Shown: in pieces, positions 25,090 to 32,685 of the stretch
Position numbering within the stretch: the first letter of the stretch is position 1
How the letters are laid out: every line of letters begins with the position of its first letter
From: Pseudomonadota bacterium
GTDB taxonomy: Bacteria > Campylobacterota > Campylobacteria > Campylobacterales > Campylobacteraceae
NCBI GenBank assembly: GCA_002746565.1
Contig: PDPI01000010.1
Span: forward strand, 1 to 36,366
DNA: 36,366 nt
Direction: 5' to 3'
The notes under the pieces: model-generated
What the model saw: the letters and a program-made list of their open reading frames with translations, nothing else
Told to the model about the DNA's origin: nothing
The model's database searches: none
Program-made: the position numbers and the translations under genes

Positions 25090-26555
25090 TGGCTAAACGC
25101 ACATCTATAATCGATATTGGTTCAAATTCGGCTAGAATGGCTGTTTTTGAAAAAACCAGTCGTTTTGGATTTCATCTTATAAAGGAGATAAAATCCCGTG
25201 TTAGGATAGGCGAGGGGGCTTATGAAAAGGGTGGGTTTTTGCAAGAGGTTCCCATGCAAAGAGCTTATGATGCTTTGAGGGAATTTATGCAAATCTCCCA
25301 AAGTTTAAAATGTAGAAAAAATCTTTGCGTTGCAACCTCTGCTTTAAGGGATGCACCAAATGCAAGGGAATTTATCAATAAGATCAAAAAAGATTTAAAC
25401 CTACATATAAAGATCATTGATGGTAAAGAGGAGGCGTATTTTGGCGGGGTCGCATCTTTAAACCTTTTAGCCCCCATCCATGAGGCAACTACCATAGACA
25501 TAGGCGGAGGCTCAACCGAGTTAGCCAAGATAAAAGATGGAAGGGTTGTTGATGCAATTTCTTTAGATATAGGAACGGTTAGGCTTAAAGAGCTTTTCTA
25601 TGACAATAAAAAAAGCCAAGATGAGCTTTTTGTTTATTTGAAAGATGTGGCATCTAAAATAACCAAAAGTTTTTTTTCTAAAACCATTTTTGGCATAGGC
25701 GGAACCCTTAGGGCACTTAGTTCGTCCATAATGGAAAAAGAAGATTATCCCCTGCAAACCGTTCATGGATTTAAATATGAATTTGGCGAATATGAAGATT
25801 ATATAAAAGAGATTTTAAACTCTAGTGTTTTAGGTTTAAAAAAATATCCCATAAAAAAAGATAGATTTGATACCATACGCGAGGGATGTGCTATATTTTA
25901 CACCATTGCCAAGCAAATGGAAGTTAAAAATGTGGTTACAAATGGGGCTGGAGTTAGGGAGGGAGTTTATCTTTGCGATTTATTGCGGGGGCAAAATCAT
26001 CGCTTTCCTAAAAATTTTAATCCAAGTTTAAAAAGTTTGTTAGATCGATTTGCGACAAATCTTAAAGATAATCTTTATGTATCCAAAAAGGCTTTAGAGC
26101 TTTTTGATGTGTTAAAACCACTTCATAATATAGATGATAAATATAGGTATGAGCTTTCAATAGCGGGAAAGCTTTACAATGTTGGGCAATCGCTGAGTTT
26201 TTATCAATATCATAGCCATGGTTATCATTTTATTTTGAATAATCTCAATTTTGGCTTTACTCACAATCAAAAGATTTTAATAGCCTTACTCATCAAGTAC
26301 CATGCTAAAAAATTGCCAAAATCAAGGGATTTAGCTCAGATGGAAAGGATTTTGCCAGATGTGGATGTGGTAAATTGGTTAAGTTTTATACTATCCTTTG
26401 CAAAAAGTTTAGATCTTAACCTAAGCCAACCTAGATGCAGTTTTTTTTATAGCAAAAACACCCTCCAAGTAAGATCGGAGAACAATTTCAAACTAACAAA
26501 AGAAGCGGTCAAGAAACTTGTAAAACCTGCTTCTTTTGCTATTGTTTTTCGTTAG
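25089..26555 (+). CDS. Exopolyphosphatase / pppGpp phosphohydrolase (Ppx/GppA family)
   Basis: A 488-residue sugar-kinase/HSP70-fold enzyme that hydrolyses polyphosphate or pppGpp. The N-terminal phosphate loop is SIIDIGSNSARMAVFE, then VATSALRDAPNAREF, and the second loop is TTIDIGGGSTELAKI; GIGGTLRALSS completes the site. The C-terminal 190 residues are an HD-like helical domain (LSIAGKLYNVGQSLSFY, then HSHGY). The start is the GTG overlapping the ferredoxin stop. Which of the two activities dominates cannot be told; in Campylobacterota both Ppx1 and Ppx2 types exist. Its stop shares bases with the bamA stop on the other strand. Confidence 0.92.
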   Translation: MAKRTSIIDIGSNSARMAVFEKTSRFGFHLIKEIKSRVRIGEGAYEKGGFLQEVPMQRAYDALREFMQISQSLKCRKNLCVATSALRDAPNAREFINKIKKDLNLHIKIIDGKEEAYFGGVASLNLLAPIHEATTIDIGGGSTELAKIKDGRVVDAISLDIGTVRLKELFYDNKKSQDELFVYLKDVASKITKSFFSKTIFGIGGTLRALSSSIMEKEDYPLQTVHGFKYEFGEYEDYIKEILNSSVLGLKKYPIKKDRFDTIREGCAIFYTIAKQMEVKNVVTNGAGVREGVYLCDLLRGQNHRFPKNFNPSLKSLLDRFATNLKDNLYVSKKALELFDVLKPLHNIDDKYRYELSIAGKLYNVGQSLSFYQYHSHGYHFILNNLNFGFTHNQKILIALLIKYHAKKLPKSRDLAQMERILPDVDVVNWLSFILSFAKSLDLNLSQPRCSFFYSKNTLQVRSENNFKLTKEAVKKLVKPASFAIVFR

Positions 26556-28777
26556 AAAGAAGTTCCCACAGAAAATTCAAAACTAGATGTTTCGTCATTG
26601 TCAAATGGATCTATGGGTTTAGAGAAGATTAGGTTTATAGCACCAATTGGAGAAAACCATTCTATGGCAAACCCAGCTGAAGAGCGGGTATAATCATCAA
26701 AATTATCTATTCCAATCATCCCATAATCATAAAAGAAAGAACCTCTTATTTTCAATCTATCTATCAAAGGAAAGTTAAGCTCAACAGAGTTATTAAAAGA
26801 ATTCTCTCCTCCGTATTCTTTTCCTTTGCTATTTTTAGGACCAATTGAGCGAGATTCAAATCCCCTAACACTATTTATGCCGCCTAGATACAATCTCTCG
26901 TTTATAGGAAGATTTCCATTATCCTTAGCAAATCTCAATCTTGACTTATACCTTAGTATTAGATCATATCCTATCAAATCCCTCAACCCATAAAATGCCT
27001 TAAATTTTGATATACTCTTGATAAATTCTTCATCGCCACCTAGTCCTGCGTATTCGAAGGATGTGGATGCTATGACACCTCTTCTAGGAAGATAATAATC
27101 ATCTGTGTTGTTAAACACTATGGATGGTCTTAGGGCGCTTTTTATGCTTTTGCCATTTCTGTATCCTGCATCGATCATGCTTTGGGATAAATTTGAAAGT
27201 TTTGTCTCACTTAATGTATATGCCAAAGAAGCATGAACGTAGTTTCCAAATCTTCTTCCTGCTGTTATGGTTCCACCCTTAACAACTTCATCGTAGGATG
27301 ATTGTTTATTGTCTTTTGCATAAAGGCTTATACCAAGGCTATAAACAGAATCAAAAATCCTAGGATTTGTTAATCCTATACTTCCATAAATTTCATCATC
27401 TGATTTTCTTAGATCTATATTTCCATGTAAGCCAGTTCCAAATATATTTTTATCAGACATGCCCACATCAAATACAAATCCCTGAGCCGAACCATATCCT
27501 ATTCCTCCCCTTATAGATCCAGTCCTAGCCTCTTTCACATTTACGATAATATCTACTTCATCTTTACTAACTCTTTTTTCCTTCATGGAAACATCGCTAA
27601 AGTATCCACTTCTTTTTAATAATCCCACAGATTGTCCTAGTTTGGTTCTATTGTAAAATTCCCCAGTGCCTAATTGAATCTCTCGTCTTACTACGCTATC
27701 GGCGGTTCTTCTATTTCCCCCTATGACTATATTTCTTATCTTTACCTTGTCTCCTGGCAAGATAGTATAGGCTATATCAACTTGATTTTGTTCTTTATCT
27801 TGCTTTACATTAGGATATACTTTAACAAAGGCGTAGCCTAGATCTGCGATTTTTGTTTCGATATTTTTGATGTCTTTTCTTAACTTTTTAACATTGAAAG
27901 TATCACCCTTTTCCAATTCCAAGTCATCGGCTAATTCTTCATTTTTTATTTCTTTATTTACCTCATTGTTCTCAGAATACACTCCTATGGAACTTATGGT
28001 ATATTTTTCACCCTCTTTAATGTGATAGTTTATGCTTGCATCGTAATTATCATTGTATAGTTTTAGGTAAGGATTGCTAACTTGTACATCCATATATCCT
28101 CTGCTTAGGTACTCATCCTTTATCCTATCCGCATCTGATGGAAGAGCGGGCAGGGCTAGTTTACCATCGTGAAAACCCCACATCCAACCCAAGGCTTCTC
28201 TTTCTTTATTTGCTATAAAATCCTCAACATCATCATAATCTAGATTTTTAGCCCCAGAGAGCTTTACATCCCTAATGATTACTTGCTCACCCCTATTTAT
28301 CTTCAATAAAACTTTCAAGCTTGATATTTCTTTTAGGGGTTCAAGCTCTTCTTCTACTAGGGTATCAAAGTATCCTTTTGCTTCAAAGTATTCTATTATT
28401 CTTTTCTTAGCTAATTCCATAGAAGGCTTATCATAGACCATTCCTTTTTTTAAGCCTATGATGGATTTTAGATTTTTTTCATCATCGTTTCCTACTCCAT
28501 CTAATTCCACAAGGGCGATGGTAGGCTTTTCTTGTACATTTATAATTATATGACCATCTTCTTCTTCTATCCATACATCTTCAAAGTATCCTTGGGCAAA
28601 TAGTTTTTTAACAGCCCTATCACCCTTAGAATAGGTAAAGCTATCCCCAATTTGTAGGCCAGATATTTCCTTTGCCATTTGTTTGGATAGGTGAATCAAA
28701 CCTTTAAATTCAATGGATTTTATCTCCATGGCAACTAAGCCCGATAAAAACATTACAAAAAGTACAATTTTTTTCAT
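26552..28777 (-). CDS. bamA: Outer-membrane protein assembly factor BamA
   Basis: The core of the BAM complex, which inserts beta-barrel proteins in the outer membrane. 741 residues: signal peptide MKKIVLFVMFLSGLVAMEIK, five POTRA domains (about 20-420; IKSIEFKGLIHLSKQMAKEI starts the first, VKIRNIVIGGNRRTADSVVR the fifth), and a 16-strand barrel with the conserved VRGF loop (GGINSVRGFESRSIGP near 635) and a C-terminal phenylalanine (FEFSVGTSF). The length is normal for Campylobacterota. It is divergent from tyrA with a shared promoter region, and its stop overlaps the ppx stop on the other strand by three bases, with no terminator visible between. Confidence 0.96.
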   Translation of the reverse strand: MKKIVLFVMFLSGLVAMEIKSIEFKGLIHLSKQMAKEISGLQIGDSFTYSKGDRAVKKLFAQGYFEDVWIEEEDGHIIINVQEKPTIALVELDGVGNDDEKNLKSIIGLKKGMVYDKPSMELAKKRIIEYFEAKGYFDTLVEEELEPLKEISSLKVLLKINRGEQVIIRDVKLSGAKNLDYDDVEDFIANKEREALGWMWGFHDGKLALPALPSDADRIKDEYLSRGYMDVQVSNPYLKLYNDNYDASINYHIKEGEKYTISSIGVYSENNEVNKEIKNEELADDLELEKGDTFNVKKLRKDIKNIETKIADLGYAFVKVYPNVKQDKEQNQVDIAYTILPGDKVKIRNIVIGGNRRTADSVVRREIQLGTGEFYNRTKLGQSVGLLKRSGYFSDVSMKEKRVSKDEVDIIVNVKEARTGSIRGGIGYGSAQGFVFDVGMSDKNIFGTGLHGNIDLRKSDDEIYGSIGLTNPRIFDSVYSLGISLYAKDNKQSSYDEVVKGGTITAGRRFGNYVHASLAYTLSETKLSNLSQSMIDAGYRNGKSIKSALRPSIVFNNTDDYYLPRRGVIASTSFEYAGLGGDEEFIKSISKFKAFYGLRDLIGYDLILRYKSRLRFAKDNGNLPINERLYLGGINSVRGFESRSIGPKNSKGKEYGGENSFNNSVELNFPLIDRLKIRGSFFYDYGMIGIDNFDDYTRSSAGFAIEWFSPIGAINLIFSKPIDPFDNDETSSFEFSVGTSF

Positions 28778-28815
28778 CTTTGCAGTCCTAAGTAAAAATT
28801 TTATTTAAAAAAAGA

Positions 28816-28822
28816 TATAATA
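28816..28822. promoter_or_regulatory. Overlapping divergent -10 boxes for bamA and tyrA
   Basis: TATAAT at 28816-28821 reads forward, 52 bases before the tyrA ATG, and ATAATA at 28817-28822 reads as TATTAT on the minus strand, about 40 bases before the bamA ATG. Two polymerases could not use these at once. Confidence 0.4.
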
Positions 28823-28873
28823 CCATTTTTAATTGTAAAATTAGATAAATTTTTACATAAAAAGGATAAAAAA

Positions 28874-29701
28874 ATGAAAATTGGTATCGTTGGACTTGGT
28901 TTAATGGGTGGTTCTTTGGGATTAGCTCTAAAACACACAAAACTTGTTTCAAGTATTTGTGGATATGATTATAACCTTACCCATTGCAAGGAAGCGCTTG
29001 AATTAGGTCTTGTAAGCGAGATTGTATCCTTTGAAGAAATCAAACAATGCGATGTCATAGTTTTAGCCATTCCGGTTGAGGGTATCATAAAAGCTTTAAA
29101 AAGTTTAGAAGATGTGGATCAAAACACTACCATTATAGATCTAGGAAGCACAAAAGAGCAGATTATAAATTCAGTTCCCAAAAAAATAAGAAAAAATTTC
29201 GTCGCAGGACATCCCATGGCTGGAACCGAAAAGTTTGGTCCCAAAGCTGCCATAGAAGGACTCTACGATAATGCTGTTATGGTTTTTTGTAACTTGGAAA
29301 GTTCGGGCGATCTTCACAAACAGCGGGCGATCCAGCTTTTTTCCCACATAGGAATGAAGGTATTTTTTATGGATGCTACAAACCATGATCGCCATGCCTC
29401 TTTCATATCCCACTTGCCCCATGCCCTAAGTTACGCCCTAGCAAGAAGTGTTATGAACCAAGAAGATCCCAAAAGCATTTTAATACTAGCTGGAGGTGGA
29501 TTTGAGGATATGAGTAGAATTGCAAAAAGTTCACCTAGGATGTGGAGTGATATTTTCAAACAAAATAAGAATAATCTTTTAAAATCCATAGATGTTTTTC
29601 AAGAAGAATTAGAATATTCAAAAAAGCTTATAAAAGATGAAAAATGGGATGAATTATCCTCTTGGATGCATGAGGCGACTAAGCTTCATAATATTTTGTA
29701 A
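28874..29701 (+). CDS. tyrA: Prephenate dehydrogenase
   Basis: A 275-residue NAD(P)-dependent enzyme of tyrosine synthesis that turns prephenate into 4-hydroxyphenylpyruvate. The Rossmann motif is MKIGIVGLGLMGGSLGLALK, and the conserved catalytic segments are DLGSTKEQI, AGHPMAGTEKFG (catalytic His) and SHLPHALSYALA. No chorismate mutase or ACT domain is attached, so it is the short monofunctional form. TATAAT at 28816 is a plausible -10, and AAAAGGATAAAAAA gives the ribosome binding site. It is divergent from bamA and 41 bases ahead of yedF, so it may be co-transcribed with the selenium genes. Confidence 0.93.
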   Translation: MKIGIVGLGLMGGSLGLALKHTKLVSSICGYDYNLTHCKEALELGLVSEIVSFEEIKQCDVIVLAIPVEGIIKALKSLEDVDQNTTIIDLGSTKEQIINSVPKKIRKNFVAGHPMAGTEKFGPKAAIEGLYDNAVMVFCNLESSGDLHKQRAIQLFSHIGMKVFFMDATNHDRHASFISHLPHALSYALARSVMNQEDPKSILILAGGGFEDMSRIAKSSPRMWSDIFKQNKNNLLKSIDVFQEELEYSKKLIKDEKWDELSSWMHEATKLHNIL

Positions 29702-29742
29702 ATGAAAAACATGTTAATATCCCAAATATAAAAAGGAAGCTT

Positions 29743-30300
29743 ATGAAATTAGATTGTAAAAATTTAGATTGTCCAAAACCAGTTATACAAACCAAAAAAG
29801 CCCTTGAAAATTTGGGGCAAGAGGGTATCTTGGAAGTTTTAGTGAACTCTCATGCATCTAAAGAAAATGTAATACGTTTTGCAAAAAGTCAAGGTTGCAA
29901 TGTAGATGTTAAGGAAAATGGCGATGAGAGTATTTTGCTTATAACAAAAGGTTTTATGTGTGAGCCTAATTTTTCAGATAAAAAAACTTTGTTTTTAAAA
30001 AGTGACAAGATTGGCGAGGGGGAGTTAGGATCTAGGTTGATGTTAGGTTTTTTATCCACCTTGCTTGAGATGGAAAGTTTGCCTGAGAAAATAATTTGTG
30101 TAAATGAGGCTGTAAGGCTTACATGCGAAAATGAAGAGAGTATAAAAGTGCTTGAAAAACTTGTTTTAAAGGGTATTAAACTTTATTCATGTGGGGCTTG
30201 TTTGGAGTATTTTGGATTTAGTTTGCAAGTTGGCGAGATTGGCGATGCCTATTTGGTTGTCCAAAGCCTACTTGATAGCAAGGGAGCGATAAGTTTGTGA
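29743..30300 (+). CDS. yedF: Selenium metabolism protein YedF (TusA-like plus DsrE-like)
   Basis: A 185-residue protein with two domains. Residues 1-75 are TusA/SirA-like, with the conserved Cys-Pro in DCKNLDCPKPVIQTKKALE; residues about 80-185 are a DsrE/DsrF-like fold with SCGACLEYFG. This fusion is the YedF family associated with selenophosphate and selenocysteine genes, and a role in handing selenium to SelD is suspected but not shown. It overlaps selD by one base (TGATG), so the two are coupled. AAAAGGAAGC is a strong ribosome binding site. Confidence 0.88.
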   Translation: MKLDCKNLDCPKPVIQTKKALENLGQEGILEVLVNSHASKENVIRFAKSQGCNVDVKENGDESILLITKGFMCEPNFSDKKTLFLKSDKIGEGELGSRLMLGFLSTLLEMESLPEKIICVNEAVRLTCENEESIKVLEKLVLKGIKLYSCGACLEYFGFSLQVGEIGDAYLVVQSLLDSKGAISL

Positions 30301-31325
30301 TGGAAAAAGATATAAGACTCACACAATTTGTAAAATCTTCAGGTTGAGCTGCCAAATTGGCTCCGTTGGAGCTATCACAAAGCATTGGCTCTTTACATGA
30401 AGAAAATGAAAATGTTTTAGTTGGCATTAAAAGCAGTGATGATGGAAGTGTTTATAGGTTAAATTCCCAACAAGCTTTAGTGCAAAGTGTGGATTTTATA
30501 ACTCCCGTTGTGGATGATCCTTTCATATACGGACAAATAGCCGCCACAAATTCCCTAAGCGACATATACGCCATGGGAGCAGAACCCATCAATGCTCTAA
30601 ATCTAGTTGGATACGATAGTTGCAACTTAAATAAAGAAATCCTAAACGAAATCTTACAAGGTGGAGCCTCAAAAGCAAAAGAAAGCGGAGCCTCCATCAT
30701 AGGCGGACATACCATAGAAACCCCAGAAATGTACTACGGACTAAGCGTAACGGGTCTTATAAATCCAAATAAAATCTGGCGAAATAATACCCCCAATATA
30801 GGAGATATCCTAATCCTTACAAAACCCATAGGTTCAGGTGTTCTCTCAACCGCAATCAAAGCAGATCTAGCATCTAAAGAAGACATAAAAGAAGTTAGCT
30901 CTTACATGAGTAGGTTAAATAAATATGCCAAAGAAGTTTTAGATGATTTTAAGGTAAGTGCATGTACAGATATAACAGGTTTTGGCTTACTAGGCCATGC
31001 TCTAGAGATGACAAATGAAAAGGTAAGCTTAGAGTTTTTTAGCCACGAAATTCCTTACTTATCCTCAGCCACATCCCTATCAAACATGGGAATAATCCCA
31101 GAGGGAAGCTACAAAAATAAACAATTTGTAATCCCACATCTAAAATACAATAAAGATCTAAACATACTACTTTGCGATGCCCAAACTTCAGGCGGTTTGC
31201 TGGTAGCAGTGGACGAAAAACAAGCCCAAAAAGCATTAAAGCAAATCCGAGAAAATGGAGATGAGAGGGCTGAGATTGTAGGACAGGCTATAAAAAGAAA
31301 AGAAAAAGCTATAAGTCTTATTTAA
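30300..31325 (+). CDS. selD: Selenophosphate synthetase SelD, itself a selenoprotein (UGA = Sec16)
   Basis: Makes selenophosphate from selenide and ATP, the selenium donor for tRNA-Sec charging and 2-selenouridine. The frame starts at the ATG overlapping the yedF stop and reads MEKDIRLTQFVKSSG-U-AAKLAP, with UGA at 30345-30347 in the place of the catalytic Cys17 of E. coli SelD, and the catalytic Lys three residues later. After it come the AIRS-type motifs SVDFITPVVDDPFIYGQIAA, SDIYAMGAEPINALN, GGHTIETPEM, ACTDITGFGLLGHALEM and AQTSGGLL. Full length is 341 residues, normal for SelD. Automated annotation usually starts downstream of the UGA and loses the active site. tRNA-Sec is about 530 bases away. 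Confidence 0.95.
30345..30374 (+). promoter_or_regulatory. UGA codon and SECIS-like hairpin of selD
   Basis: TGA at 30345-30347 is followed ten bases later by a 7-bp stem, TGGCTCC, loop GTT, GGAGCTA (30358-30374, one G-U pair). The apical loop contains GU and lies about 17 bases after the UGA, as expected for a bacterial SelB-binding SECIS. Confidence 0.75.
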
Positions 31326-31330
31326 AGGTT

Positions 31331-31364
31331 TTTGTATATAACTGTAGATACACCAATATACAAA
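31331..31364. promoter_or_regulatory. Inverted repeat, likely toxin-antitoxin operator
   Basis: TTTGTATAT at 31331 and its exact complement ATATACAAA at 31356 are 16 bases apart; a third half-site (ATACA at 31348) pairs with the inner TGTAT. It ends nine bases before the antitoxin ATG, the normal place for RHH autoregulation. Confidence 0.55.
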
Positions 31365-31372
31365 GGTTGACG

Positions 31373-31606
31373 ATGCCAAAAAAAGCCATAAATATTCGCC
31401 TAGATGAAGCTCTTTTGGGTGAGCTTGATAATTACGCTAAAGAGCTTGATAGAACTAGAACCTATATCATACAAAAAGCTGTAAGTAGCTACTTTGATAC
31501 CCTAGATGAAATGATTAGCGATAAAAGAATAGATGAGGTTAAAAGTGGACAAGCCCCAATAATATCCCTTGAAGATGTTTTAAAAGAAGCTAACGTAAAT
31601 GTATAA
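31373..31606 (+). CDS. RHH-domain antitoxin (RelB/CopG type)
   Basis: A 77-residue antitoxin. The N-terminal KKAINIRLDEALLGELDNYA is a ribbon-helix-helix DNA-binding fold, with the beta ribbon in INIRLDE and helices after it (RTRTYIIQKAVSSYF). The C-terminal acidic stretch (SDKRIDEVKSGQAPIISLED) would wrap around the toxin. The ATG at 31373 has AAAGG six bases upstream; a TTG two codons earlier lies too close to that site. It overlaps the toxin gene by eight bases and has an inverted-repeat operator in front. Confidence 0.88.
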   Translation: MPKKAINIRLDEALLGELDNYAKELDRTRTYIIQKAVSSYFDTLDEMISDKRIDEVKSGQAPIISLEDVLKEANVNV

Positions 31607-31850
31607 AATAGTATTTTCAGCCCACTCTCAAAGGGAATTTTTAGGTTTAGATAAAACAGCTCAAGAACTAATCGCTATTAAATTAAGCGATCTAAAACAG
31701 GGCGTATTTACAAATGATAAAGCATTAAAAGGAAAGCATAAGGGAAAATTTAGAAAAAGAGCTGGAAGTTATAGGATAATATATCTGAAAGAGAACAATA
31801 TTCTGCTTATAACATTAGTTCGAATAGACCACAGAAAAGAAATATATTAG
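31599..31850 (+). CDS. RelE/ParE-family toxin
   Basis: An 83-residue toxin of the RelE/ParE superfamily. The pattern is typical: YKIVFSAHSQREFLGLDK (first strand and helix), a basic middle (KGKHKGKFRKRAGSYRIIY, with the conserved R-x-G-x-YRI/V-Y strand) and a last strand LLITLVRIDHRKEIY. RelE toxins of this group cleave mRNA in the ribosome, ParE ones block gyrase; the Lys/Arg-rich core and R-x-x-HRK-x-x-Y end favour RelE. It overlaps the antitoxin gene, which is the usual order. It ends two bases from the 3' end of the opposite-strand tRNA-Sec gene. Confidence 0.88.
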   Translation: MYKIVFSAHSQREFLGLDKTAQELIAIKLSDLKQGVFTNDKALKGKHKGKFRKRAGSYRIIYLKENNILLITLVRIDHRKEIY

Positions 31851-31851
31851 T

Positions 31852-31949
31852 TGGCGAGAAGGTGGAGGAATCGAACCTCCCGCGAAATAGTCAACTACCC
31901 CGCCAACGGGTTTGAAGCCCGAGATGCTCACCAGAGTCATAAACCCTCC
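31852..31949 (-). tRNA. selC: tRNA-Sec (anticodon UCA)
   Basis: A 98-nt minus-strand gene with encoded CCA. The anticodon loop CTTCAAA (31911-31917) holds UCA under a CGGG/CCCG stem. The 22-nt variable arm is a 9-bp helix with a four-base loop, and the T arm is GGAGG-TTCGATT-CCTCC (complement of 31864-31880). The D loop is the short TGGT of Sec tRNAs. The 5' acceptor strand (GGAGGGTT) pairs badly with the 3' strand (ACCTTCTC): three Watson-Crick pairs, three G-U and two mismatches, and the D stem has a bulged A. The identity as tRNA-Sec is secure; the acceptor arm needs checking. A strong extended -10 lies upstream. Confidence 0.88.
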
Positions 31950-31964
31950 GTTTTCAAGAGTGCA

Positions 31965-31973
31965 ATTATAACA
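31965..31973 (-). promoter_or_regulatory. Extended -10 promoter of tRNA-Sec
   Basis: On the minus strand TGT-TATAAT (forward ATTATA at 31965-31970) would start transcription near 31959, about ten bases before the mature tRNA 5' end. This shows the gene is set up for expression. Confidence 0.6.
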
Positions 31974-31993
31974 CAAAAAGTTTAAACTAAAAT

Positions 31994-32050
31994 AGTAAGT
32001 GCCAAAAACAGATAGCTAGTAGGGTAAGCATTTTTATAAAATGCCATTTA
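31994..32050. repeat. 57-nt dispersed intergenic repeat, copy B
   Basis: Second copy of the element at 22795-22851 (47 of 57 equal, no gaps). Here the hairpin is a perfect GCATTTT, loop TAT, AAAATGC. It lies between the tRNA-Sec promoter and the end of rnhB, and copy A's partner arm for the terminal hairpin is absent. Confidence 0.75.
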
Positions 32051-32058
32051 TTTTTATG

Positions 32059-32610
32059 TTATTTGATGAGTGTTGGCTGATGGAGGTTTTTTATCTTGAA
32101 GCTTTTCCTATGAATTGGGCAGTATCCAAATTCTTTTATTTTTTCTACATGTAATTTTGTACCATAGCCTTTGTGATTTTTAAACCCATATTGGGGGTAG
32201 AGTTTATCTGCCTCAACTATCAGCCTATCGCGAGTTACCTTTGCTAGGATACTAGCTCCACTAACTTCGGGAACTTTCGCATCGGCTTTTATGAGGGTTT
32301 TGACCCCGTTTATGCCAAAATTTGTATTTCCATCCATTAAAATTTCGCAATTTTTAAAATGGTTTTTGATCTGGTCTATGGCAATCTTTAAGCACCAACT
32401 TAAACCCTTTTCATCCACTCTCGCGCTTGAAAATTTTACTATTTTATATTTGCTTTTTTTGATAAGAATTCCATATAGTTGCTCACGCTTTTTTGCAGTT
32501 AGCTTTTTAGAATCAGTCAATCCCTCAATTTTTTCATCCAAAACACACCCAGCCACCACTAGATGCCCAGCTAAACATCCTCGTCCTGCCTCGTCTATTC
32601 CACATAACAT
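32059..32610 (-). CDS. rnhB: Ribonuclease HII
   Basis: A 183-residue endonuclease that cuts RNA in RNA/DNA hybrids and removes single misincorporated ribonucleotides. MLCGIDEAGRGCLAGHLVVA holds the first catalytic Asp-Glu pair, TDSKKLTAKKREQLY is conserved, LMDGN supplies the third acidic residue, and GASILAKVTRDRLI with the YGFKNHKGYGTKLH end is typical. Length and start are normal for Campylobacterota. Minus strand, in the same direction as the ATPase gene upstream, separated from it by 75 bases. Confidence 0.95.
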   Translation of the reverse strand: MLCGIDEAGRGCLAGHLVVAGCVLDEKIEGLTDSKKLTAKKREQLYGILIKKSKYKIVKFSSARVDEKGLSWCLKIAIDQIKNHFKNCEILMDGNTNFGINGVKTLIKADAKVPEVSGASILAKVTRDRLIVEADKLYPQYGFKNHKGYGTKLHVEKIKEFGYCPIHRKSFKIKNLHQPTLIK

Positions 32611-32685
32611 TTTTTTCCTTTTGGCAATTTTAGCGAAAGTGAGTTTAAAAATAAGTTTATATGTTTGTGAAATATATTAAAATAA

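Noticed and set aside
32291..32680. 129-codon plus-strand frame opposite rnhB
   Set aside because: It is a shadow of the highly conserved RNase HII gene.
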